Assembly: GCA_947174735.1 (NCBI GenBank)
Contig: CAMWKC010000168.1
Location: forward strand, 1-5,435
Direction: 5' to 3'
Source: an uncultured Porphyromonadaceae bacterium
Lineage (GTDB): Bacteria; Bacteroidota; Bacteroidia; Bacteroidales; Muribaculaceae
DNA length: 5,435 bases
Below are positions 1-5,435 of the stretch, in pieces (position 1 is the stretch's first letter; each line of letters begins with the position of its first letter). The notes beneath the pieces were generated by a model. That model saw only the letters and a list, made by a program, of their open reading frames with translations. It made no database searches and had not been told where the DNA came from. Both the position numbers and the translations under genes were made by a program.

Positions 1-64
1 CCGACATACGCCGACATCATGGTCAGACACGGCGCCGGAGACGCACTATCCGGTTTAGAGAGTG
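1..64 (-). other. Leader and possible first codons of the next minus-strand gene
   Basis: This stretch lies downstream of the candidate promoter at 65-96. Two minus-strand frames stay open to the window edge. One has tandem ATG codons at 20-18 and 17-15 and begins MMSAYVG. The other has a GTG at 30-28 and begins (V)SDHDVGVCR. The third frame has stops here. Too few codons are visible to choose between them or to name a product. An 8-bp palindrome (CGGCGCCG, 31-38) lies in the putative leader. That a gene starts here is inferred only from the promoter and the open frames. Confidence 0.3.
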
Positions 65-96
65 CAAATTTAACTTTTCGGACGCTATTACGCAAA
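65..96 (-). promoter_or_regulatory. Bacteroidota-type promoter reading out of the left edge
   Basis: On the minus strand TTTG (93-96) is followed, after a 20-base spacer, by TAAATTTG (65-72). This matches the Bacteroidota primary sigma consensus, TTTG at about -33 and TAnnTTTG at about -7, with normal spacing. Transcription would start near position 58-60 and run toward position 1, leaving a leader of about 30-40 bases before the candidate starts at 30 or 20. It lies just past the rlmB stop, where a new transcription unit would begin. Reading the window by eye, the only other TAnnTTTG match I found on this strand lies inside a gene (5217-5224) and has no -33 partner. Confidence 0.6.
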
Positions 97-115
97 ATTT
101 ACGCCTCTTTTTTAT

Positions 116-874
116 TTATTCCTTTGTAAATCCTGCTTCAAGACGTTGTCTGACTGCCTCGTAGAGCATCACACCGGCTGCTACCGAAACATTGAGAGAA
201 CTTATCTGTCCTAAAATAGGTATTGCAGCCAGTTCGTCACACAGGCGCAACACCTCATCGCTTATGCCTGTATCTTCCGATCCCATAACTATGGCAACCG
301 GCACCTTATAATCAGCCTCCGTGTAAGGACGTGCACCCTTTTCGGTAGCGCCGATTATATGATAGCCGTTCTCTTTAAGCATCCGTACAGCCTTAGCTAT
401 ATCCCGTTCGCGGCATACCGGTACATAAAATAATCCGCCGGCCGATGCCTTCAGTGCATCAGGAGTGACCGTGGCGCTGTTACGCTCAGGTATCACTATG
501 GCATCGACTCCGGCACAATCGGCTGTACGGCCTATAGCACCGAAATTACGTGTATCGGTTATACCGTCAAGCAGCAACAATAGCGGTGTCTGTCCCTCCT
601 CATAAAGCAGTGGCACAATATTTTCAAGACGTTGATATTCTATCGGACTCAACAGAGCTATGGCACCTTGATGATTCTTCATGGTGATACGGTTCAGCTT
701 TTCTATAGGCACACGCTGAACCACAATACCATATTCTTTTATCTTAGCATTCAGTTCTCGTGCCAGTTCACCTCCGGCCAGGTCTTTGCGTATTAATACT
801 TTATCAATATTTCGACCGGCCTCTATAGCTTCAATTATAGCACGCAGACCGAATATGTAATCTGTCTTTTCCAT
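116..874 (-). CDS. rlmB: TrmH/SpoU-family 23S rRNA 2'-O-ribose methyltransferase, RlmB type
   Basis: Cytoplasmic SAM-dependent methyltransferase of the SPOUT superfamily. RlmB methylates the 2'-OH of G2251 (E. coli numbering) in the peptidyl-transferase P loop of 23S rRNA. The 252 residues are the usual length. The small N-terminal substrate-binding domain (about 1-80) opens with FGLRAIIEAIEAG. The knotted catalytic domain shows motif 1, LDGITDTRNFGAIGR (102-116), with conserved N110 and R116; the central TPDALKASAGG; motif 2, VMGSEDTGIS (196-205); and motif 3, IPILGQISSLNVSVA (218-232), which forms the knot and cofactor site. The ATG at 874 is the only sensible start, because an in-frame TAA lies three codons upstream. 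It is the last gene of the operon, 61 bases after recN. The family is certain; the exact target nucleotide is assigned by similarity, and other TrmH-type 2'-O-methylation sites are possible. Confidence 0.88.
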   Translation of the reverse strand: MEKTDYIFGLRAIIEAIEAGRNIDKVLIRKDLAGGELARELNAKIKEYGIVVQRVPIEKLNRITMKNHQGAIALLSPIEYQRLENIVPLLYEEGQTPLLLLLDGITDTRNFGAIGRTADCAGVDAIVIPERNSATVTPDALKASAGGLFYVPVCRERDIAKAVRMLKENGYHIIGATEKGARPYTEADYKVPVAIVMGSEDTGISDEVLRLCDELAAIPILGQISSLNVSVAAGVMLYEAVRQRLEAGFTKE

Positions 875-935
875 TATATATTATTGTTTCTTCAGATTTG
901 TCACCTCCGTATTCCCGCTATACCACGGTTACAGT
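875..935 (-). promoter_or_regulatory. recN-rlmB gap with a displaced Shine-Dalgarno-like octamer
   Basis: This 61-base gap is the longest inside the operon. On the minus strand it contains GGAGGTGA (901-908), a perfect complement to the TCACCTCC of a 16S 3' tail. However, it lies 26 bases before the rlmB ATG, too far for ordinary ribosome positioning. The bases next to the ATG are A/T-rich, as is common for Bacteroidota starts. No TTTG/TAnnTTTG promoter and no convincing hairpin with a T-run is seen. Whether the octamer works or is chance is unknown. Confidence 0.25.
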
Positions 936-2606
936 TCATTTACCTTGACGGAGCAACGACCTGGCATTACGCAGAGCGGCAGTGTCTATTTCCTTACCGG
1001 CCAGCATACGGGCCAGTTCCTTTACTCTTTCCTGTTGAGTGAGATGACGCACACAGGTTACTGTTTTCAGTTCGTTATCAGCTTTATATACTTTATAATG
1101 ATTGGCGCCCTTCGACGCTACCTGCGGAAGATGTGTAATCGTGAGCACCTGCATCTCTTTACCCATATCACCCATCATACTTCCCATACGATCTGCTATA
1201 TCACCCGACACTCCTGTGTCTATCTCATCGAATATAACTGTCGGCAGATTCATACGTGAGGCCATGATAGATTTTATACATAGCATCATACGGGCCATTT
1301 CTCCACCGGAAGCCACTTTAGACATCGGCTGAAGCTCCTGATTTTTATTGAAGGCACAGTAGAAAGTCACCGTATCCTGCCCTTCAGCAGTAAGACGTCC
1401 CTGTTCCACTTTAGCTTCGAATACAAGATTTTTAAGTCCGAGCGGCCGGGCCATCTCACCTAACAATGCTCCGAAAGCTACAGCCGAAGCACGACGCTGC
1501 TCGCTGAGGCGTTCGGCATGTTCTTTAAGCACACGTCCCATACGCCGGGTCTCTGCTTCGAGTTCCTCGATATTGCTGTCAGCATTTACTATACTCTCAA
1601 ACTGGGAACGCAGACGTTCGCGCAGTCTGACAAGACCGTCATCCTCAACTATCTTAAACCGCTTGTTAGCCTCATACAGCTGATTCATACGTGCACTGAC
1701 TTTAGCCAGACGTATCGGGTCAGCCTCAACATTGCTCATATAGTGTTCAAGTGTCTCGGATATATCTTTTGCTTCGATAGCCAACACTTTCAGACGCTCC
1801 ATAAGTTCTTCACCCACCTGTTCACCAAAGACAGCGAAATCAACATAATCAAGGGCAGCACGTGCTTCGGAAAGTGCATTAAGCGCCGAACCTTCGTTGC
1901 CGCCAAGCCAGCCTATAGCATTACCGAGACGCTCGCGTATTTCGTCAGCATCACTGAGCATATCAAACTCACGTTCTACTTTTGCCAGTTCTCCCGGTCG
2001 CGGATTAAGTTTATCAAGTTGGTCCAATTGAAATTCCAGAAGTTCACGAGCCTGCACGGCACGGGTTGTTTCCTCTCTCAGAGTTTTAAGTCGGCTACGC
2101 ATTCCGGCGTATGTCCTGAAGGCTGTCCTATAATTGTCAATAACTTCTCTGTCCACCCCGAAGGCATCTATAAGACGCTGCTGATGAATCGACTGTACAA
2201 GCAACTGATTGCTATGTTGCGAGTGTATATCAACCAGCATCGTAGCGACTTCGGCCAGTACCTGCAGTGTCACCGGCGTGTCATTAACAAAAGCACGTGA
2301 ACGTCCTGCCGGAGTTATCTCACGCCGCAATGTTACCTCGCCGTCAAGCCAGTCGAGGCCGTTATGCTCCATTATATGACGTACTGAATCATCAACATCC
2401 GCAAATACAGCTTCGATTATAGATTTGCTGCTTTTATCAGCTATAGCCTTGGTATCAGCACGTCCACCCAACAGTAGAGAAAGAGCTCCGAGCATTATTG
2501 ACTTGCCGGCGCCCGTCTCACCCGTTATAATCGACAGACCACTCCCGAAAGTCAGGTCAAGTCGGTCAATAAGAGCATAGTTATTGATAATTAGGCGTTG
2601 CAGCAT
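936..2606 (-). CDS. recN: DNA repair protein RecN (SMC-like ATPase)
   Basis: Cytoplasmic SMC-like ATPase that acts early in RecA-dependent repair of double-strand breaks, thought to hold or bring together DNA ends. The 556 residues match the family. The ABC head is split across both ends. At the N-terminus are the Walker A motif GETGAGKS (29-36) and the Q-loop region DIHSQHSNQLL (126-136). At the C-terminus are the signature VASGGEMARM (431-440), Walker B VIFDEIDTGVSG (457-468, catalytic E461) and the switch His in THLPQVA (H492). The charged, Leu/Glu-rich middle (about 150-400) is the coiled-coil arm. The chosen ATG (2606) gives the family N-terminus MLQRLIINNYALIDRLDL and lies 10 bases after the preceding stop. 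The frame stays open to a GTG at 2759, but those 51 residues would overlap the neighbour and look nothing like RecN. No SOS box can be judged; the gene appears to be transcribed within the operon. Confidence 0.96.
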   Translation of the reverse strand: MLQRLIINNYALIDRLDLTFGSGLSIITGETGAGKSIMLGALSLLLGGRADTKAIADKSSKSIIEAVFADVDDSVRHIMEHNGLDWLDGEVTLRREITPAGRSRAFVNDTPVTLQVLAEVATMLVDIHSQHSNQLLVQSIHQQRLIDAFGVDREVIDNYRTAFRTYAGMRSRLKTLREETTRAVQARELLEFQLDQLDKLNPRPGELAKVEREFDMLSDADEIRERLGNAIGWLGGNEGSALNALSEARAALDYVDFAVFGEQVGEELMERLKVLAIEAKDISETLEHYMSNVEADPIRLAKVSARMNQLYEANKRFKIVEDDGLVRLRERLRSQFESIVNADSNIEELEAETRRMGRVLKEHAERLSEQRRASAVAFGALLGEMARPLGLKNLVFEAKVEQGRLTAEGQDTVTFYCAFNKNQELQPMSKVASGGEMARMMLCIKSIMASRMNLPTVIFDEIDTGVSGDIADRMGSMMGDMGKEMQVLTITHLPQVASKGANHYKVYKADNELKTVTCVRHLTQQERVKELARMLAGKEIDTAALRNARSLLRQGK

Positions 2607-2616
2607 GGTGACAACA

Positions 2617-3552
2617 TCATTTTTGTTCGGGATTCTTGATTTTGTTGAGCCGTTCGCGGTCAGTAGGATATATCGGTTCCAGAAGTTTGAACACCTCATC
2701 GCGTTCCGTCTGTGGAGCCTTGGAATAGATATTGACCAGCTCATCAAGCTTGGAGTCACGGAATATCGACAATGCCACAGACATAGGTGCTACATCGTAC
2801 ACTTCTCCTATGGCTTTCAGACTCTCTGTGATTTTGGCACGGCCTTTATCCGGACTTGTCACCATCTCGTCAAGCCCGCGGCGGTGATAGTCATATAGCA
2901 TCTGGCGTATAGGAGCCATATTGGCATCAGTGTAGGCGCTGAGCACAGCACTGCGGTTCTTTGTGTCTTCGAATGTGCGCCAGCCTATCTCACCGCTGCT
3001 CTGAGCCATTTGTACTACTGTAGCGGCTTTGTCGAAATAAGGCTGACCGCCCTGAGGAGAGAATGAGTCAAAATCTATGGCCAGAAACAGATAGGCATAG
3101 TAGTTGAGCAATGCCGTAAGGTTATTCTCAAAAGTGTTTTCGGTGAAAGTCAGAGGGTCGCCATCTTTATAGTCAAATTCCACTTTAGTGTCGCGGAAAT
3201 TGAACAGTGTCGTAGTATAGGTACTGTTATAGACAGGACGCGACAGCTGTACCTGCAGGTCTCCCTTTACACGGTCACCGTCATACTCTCCTACTGTAAG
3301 GAATATACGACAATCTATACGCTCGTTAGGAGAGAATGTTGTGTTGGTCCATTGGTTTTCGTTGAGATACTCTGCCATCGAGGTCTTGAGAGTCTCGAAG
3401 GTGCTTTTGTATCCGCTCTCAACCTGTTGGGCATTGACCTCAACTACACAATTGAGTTCCTGAGCACAGAGGTCGGAACTCACACACAGTGCTCCCCCTG
3501 CTCCGACAAGGAGCAGGGCTACACGTGCTGTTATGTGGTTGGTTATGGTCAT
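2617..3552 (-). CDS. Secreted DUF4835 family protein (PorD-type, type IX secretion-associated)
   Basis: A 311-residue exported protein of the Bacteroidota-restricted DUF4835 family, which some databases label type IX secretion system protein PorD. Its biochemical role is unknown to me. It has a signal peptide: a short N-terminus ending at R10, a hydrophobic core VALLLVGAGGALCV (11-24) and a likely signal peptidase I site at A30|Q31, giving a mature start QELNC. There is no lipobox. Family landmarks are ELNC (32-35), WTN...F (68-73), ERIDC (77-81), SRPVYNSTYTT (104-114) and the aromatic stretch LLNYYAYLFLAIDFDSFSPQGG (148-169). The mature protein has only two cysteines, C35 and C81, which could form a disulphide in the periplasm. 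The C-terminal third is charged and probably helical. I chose the ATG at 3552, 10 bases after the coaBC stop; a TTG at 3570 would overlap coaBC and add six residues. It lies between coaBC and recN. The family call is firm, the PorD link less so. Confidence 0.85.
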   Translation of the reverse strand: MTITNHITARVALLLVGAGGALCVSSDLCAQELNCVVEVNAQQVESGYKSTFETLKTSMAEYLNENQWTNTTFSPNERIDCRIFLTVGEYDGDRVKGDLQVQLSRPVYNSTYTTTLFNFRDTKVEFDYKDGDPLTFTENTFENNLTALLNYYAYLFLAIDFDSFSPQGGQPYFDKAATVVQMAQSSGEIGWRTFEDTKNRSAVLSAYTDANMAPIRQMLYDYHRRGLDEMVTSPDKGRAKITESLKAIGEVYDVAPMSVALSIFRDSKLDELVNIYSKAPQTERDEVFKLLEPIYPTDRERLNKIKNPEQK

Positions 3553-3562
3553 TTCTGTTATA

Positions 3563-4786
3563 TTAATCAACTGGGTATTCCAGACAATCGGCTATGTCGG
3601 CTGCTACCTCAGTCTTAAGTTTGGCATCATAGTCGGTACGTGCCCCGTCGGCACGTATCACCGACACCTTGTTAGTGTCTTTCATAAATCCGGCTTCAGG
3701 GTCACGCAACGAATTAAGCACTATCATATCGAGATTCTTGCGTCTCATCTTGTCAAGTGCATTGGCTGTCTCAGTGTCGGTCTCAAGTGCAAAACCCATG
3801 AGTAACTGTCCTTTACGCTTAGCGGAACCAAGAGCAGCAGCTATATCAGGATTTTTTATCAGCTCGATGACAATATCACCTTCCCGCTCGCGCTTTATCT
3901 TCCTATCAGCAGGATGAGCAGGCCGGTAATCAGCTACAGCAGCAGCCATAACAGCGGTATCGGCTGCTAACCATACGCTCTGACAGGCCTCAAGCATTTC
4001 ACGTGCCGAACGCACATCAATACGCTTTACTCCGGCAGGGGTCGCTAACGATACAGGTCCGGACACTAAAGTTACCTCAGCACCACGGGCCGCACACTCG
4101 GCAGCTATGGCAAAACCCATTTTACCGCTCGAATAATTACCGATAAAGCGTACCGGGTCTATATCTTCAAACGTCGGACCTGCCGTCACAAGTATATGTC
4201 GGCCCTTCATTGATTGTTTACGACGGAAATAAGCTGCTATACGTGCGGCTATCTCTTCAGGTTCGGCCATACGTCCTTTACCTACAAGATGACTGGCCAG
4301 TTCACCGCTACCGGGCTCTATTATCTCAACTCCGTCAGCACGTAGGGTAGCTATATTGCGCTGTGTCGAGGGATGAGCCCACATATCAAGGTCCATAGCC
4401 GGAGCTATCATGACATGTTCTTTAGCTGAAAGGTAAGTTGTCACCAGCATATTATCTGCAACTCCGGCAGCCATCTTACCGATGGTACATGCTGTAGCCG
4501 GCGCAACTATCATGACATCGGCCCACAGACCGAGGTCAACATGTGAATGCCACTCACCTGTATTGGCAGCGAAAAACTCACTCACCACAGGTTTGCCTGA
4601 CAGCGAAGCCATAGTAGCCGGCGTTATCATCTGTTTGCCGGCCGGAGTCATCACCACCTGTACTTCAGCGCCTGCTTTTATCAGTAACCGTAATAATATA
4701 GCTGATTTATAAGCCGCTATGCCACCGGTGATACCAAGTACTATGTGCTTACCTCTGAGTACATAAAGACTGTCTTGCGTCGTCAT
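3563..4786 (-). CDS. coaBC: Bifunctional phosphopantothenoylcysteine decarboxylase / phosphopantothenate-cysteine ligase
   Basis: Performs two consecutive steps of coenzyme A synthesis in the cytoplasm: nucleotide-dependent coupling of 4'-phosphopantothenate to cysteine (CoaB), then FMN-dependent decarboxylation to 4'-phosphopantetheine (CoaC). The 407 residues are full length. The CoaC flavoprotein domain (about 10-190) shows GITGGIAAYK (18-27), catalytic His82 in HVDLGLWAD, APATA (95-99), the substrate-recognition motif PAMDLDMW (129-136) and the clamp segment ending GKGRM (169-173). CoaB (about 193-407) shows TAGPTFEDIDPVRFIGNYSS (201-220) with SSGKMG, AAAVADYRP (281-289), the KIKR lysine motif (296-299) and NPD (312-314). 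Two residues differ from E. coli: Asp132 replaces the Asn of PxMNxxMW, and Ser165 aligns with redox-active Cys158. Both may be normal in this phylum. The ATG at 4786 lies 5 bases after the exonuclease stop, which suggests co-translation. Confidence 0.96.
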   Translation of the reverse strand: MTTQDSLYVLRGKHIVLGITGGIAAYKSAILLRLLIKAGAEVQVVMTPAGKQMITPATMASLSGKPVVSEFFAANTGEWHSHVDLGLWADVMIVAPATACTIGKMAAGVADNMLVTTYLSAKEHVMIAPAMDLDMWAHPSTQRNIATLRADGVEIIEPGSGELASHLVGKGRMAEPEEIAARIAAYFRRKQSMKGRHILVTAGPTFEDIDPVRFIGNYSSGKMGFAIAAECAARGAEVTLVSGPVSLATPAGVKRIDVRSAREMLEACQSVWLAADTAVMAAAVADYRPAHPADRKIKREREGDIVIELIKNPDIAAALGSAKRKGQLLMGFALETDTETANALDKMRRKNLDMIVLNSLRDPEAGFMKDTNKVSVIRADGARTDYDAKLKTEVAADIADCLEYPVD

Positions 4787-4791
4787 ACAGC

Positions 4792-5435
4792 TTATTTTTT
4801 GAAATACTTGTAACGTAATCCGCGCAACACGTCTTTAGTATTCTTAGGGAAGTCTCCCTGCATCATCCAGTCGAAGAATGACGGTTCGCGTCTTAGAACA
4901 TCTTTGACAGGACGCCCTTTATGCTTACCGAAATTAAAGATTTCGACATCATTATCATCGAGTACAATACGACCGGCAAGATCCACATTACGCCCGGAAG
5001 CCGAGAAATCAGCTAAAAAGCCTACCTCAGGTACAAGGTCCTCATAACGCTGTAACTGTCCTAACAATACTTCGTATGTGGCTTCAGTATCTGCCATAGC
5101 CGAATGTGCATCCTCAAGGTCCCGGCCGCAATAAAATTTATAAGCGGCTATAAGTGTACGCTGTTCCTTCTTGTGAAATATATTCTGTACATCAATAAAT
5201 CGACGTCCTGCTATCTCAAAGTTAAGACCGACACGTCCGAACTCCTCCATAAGCAGAGGCACATCGAATTTATTGCTGTTATAACCGGCTATATCGCACC
5301 CTTCAAACAGTTCAAGCAGTGATTTTGCCACTTGTCGGAACGTAGGTTCCTGAGCTACCATCTCATCAGTGATATGATGCACTGCTGTACTGGCTTCAGG
5401 TATGTGCATCTCCGGATTAAGACGACGTGTACGTG
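4792..5435 (-). CDS. DnaQ-like DEDDh 3'-5' exonuclease with ExoX-like C-terminal domain (5' end outside window)
   Basis: An exonuclease of the DEDDh family that contains the Pol III proofreading subunit and RNase T; it removes nucleotides from 3' ends using two metal ions. About 213 codons are visible and the frame runs off the right edge, so the N-terminus with the first motif (DxE) is missing, probably 40-50 residues. The Met at 5409 is internal; RTRRLNPE precedes it in frame. Numbering from that Met: HHITDEMV (11-18), the ExoII motif GYNSNKFD (42-49, N44 and D49), and ExoIII HSAMAD (102-107), the His-x4-Asp of the DEDDh type. After a linker, residues about 137-205 with FNFGKHKGRPV and FFDWMMQGDFP match the small C-terminal domain seen in ExoX-like exonucleases. 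It is the first gene seen in the operon, 5 bases before coaBC. It may be a repair or end-processing nuclease and not the replicative epsilon subunit, so I give no symbol. Confidence 0.9.
   Translation of the reverse strand, partial: RTRRLNPEMHIPEASTAVHHITDEMVAQEPTFRQVAKSLLELFEGCDIAGYNSNKFDVPLLMEEFGRVGLNFEIAGRRFIDVQNIFHKKEQRTLIAAYKFYCGRDLEDAHSAMADTEATYEVLLGQLQRYEDLVPEVGFLADFSASGRNVDLAGRIVLDDNDVEIFNFGKHKGRPVKDVLRREPSFFDWMMQGDFPKNTKDVLRGLRYKYFKK

Noticed and set aside
909..930. Possible hairpin (CCGT...ACGG) in the recN-rlmB gap as a terminator
   Set aside because: The stem is only four to five pairs with mismatches, and no T-run follows on the minus strand.
945..1332. Short plus-strand open frames within the 3' part of recN
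   Set aside because: They are antisense shadows that cover the conserved Walker B and signature region of recN and have no features of their own.
1518..2300. A 260-codon open frame on the plus strand, antisense to recN
   Set aside because: It lies wholly inside a firmly identified gene, its product (rich in Cys, His, Phe and Ile) resembles no protein I know, and no promoter or start signal precedes it. It is a by-product of recN codon use.
2607..2759. A 51-residue N-terminal extension of recN starting at GTG 2759
   Set aside because: It would overlap the DUF4835 gene over nearly its whole length, and RecN proteins begin at the MLQRLIINNYAL segment encoded from 2606.
3553..3570. A TTG start at 3570 for the DUF4835 gene
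   Set aside because: It adds only MINITE, overlaps the coaBC stop and uses a weak codon; the ATG at 3552 gives a normal signal peptide directly.
5217..5224. TAACTTTG on the minus strand, matching the -7 promoter element
   Set aside because: It lies inside the exonuclease gene, encodes part of LNFE, and has no TTTG about 20 bases upstream.

Overview
The window looks like chromosomal DNA from a Bacteroidota bacterium, most likely order Bacteroidales. Three things point there: a DUF4835 (PorD-type) secreted protein, which I know only from this phylum; starts with almost no Shine-Dalgarno sequences; and a TAnnTTTG/TTTG promoter at the left edge, the form used by the Bacteroidota primary sigma factor. 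Frequent ATA isoleucine codons would fit a gut family such as Muribaculaceae, but that is a guess.

All recognisable genes lie on the minus strand, so transcription runs from high to low coordinates. In that order they are: a DnaQ-like DEDDh 3'-5' exonuclease with an ExoX-like C-terminal domain (its 5' end lies beyond the window); coaBC, the bifunctional coenzyme A biosynthesis flavoprotein; a secreted DUF4835/PorD-type protein; recN, the SMC-like repair ATPase; and rlmB, a TrmH/SpoU-family rRNA 2'-O-methyltransferase. The gaps are 5, 10, 10 and 61 bases, with no terminator or promoter seen between genes, so this reads as one operon. From memory, the same order, often with dnaN upstream, recurs in Bacteroidota; I expect dnaN just past the right edge.

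The last 115 bases (1-115) hold no complete gene. They carry a good Bacteroidota promoter on the minus strand (about 65-96), which probably starts a new transcription unit whose coding region begins around 20-30 and runs out of the window.

The genes share no single pathway. Two act in DNA processing or repair (exonuclease, RecN), one makes 4'-phosphopantetheine for CoA, one modifies rRNA, and one belongs to the cell envelope or type IX secretion. This is a housekeeping operon, not an accessory island. I found no mobile element, CRISPR array, tRNA or defence system. The points most worth a second look are two substitutions in the CoaBC decarboxylase active site (Ser where E. coli has the redox Cys158, Asp where the Asn of the PxMNxxMW motif sits), the two-cysteine DUF4835 protein inside a housekeeping operon, and the left-edge promoter.
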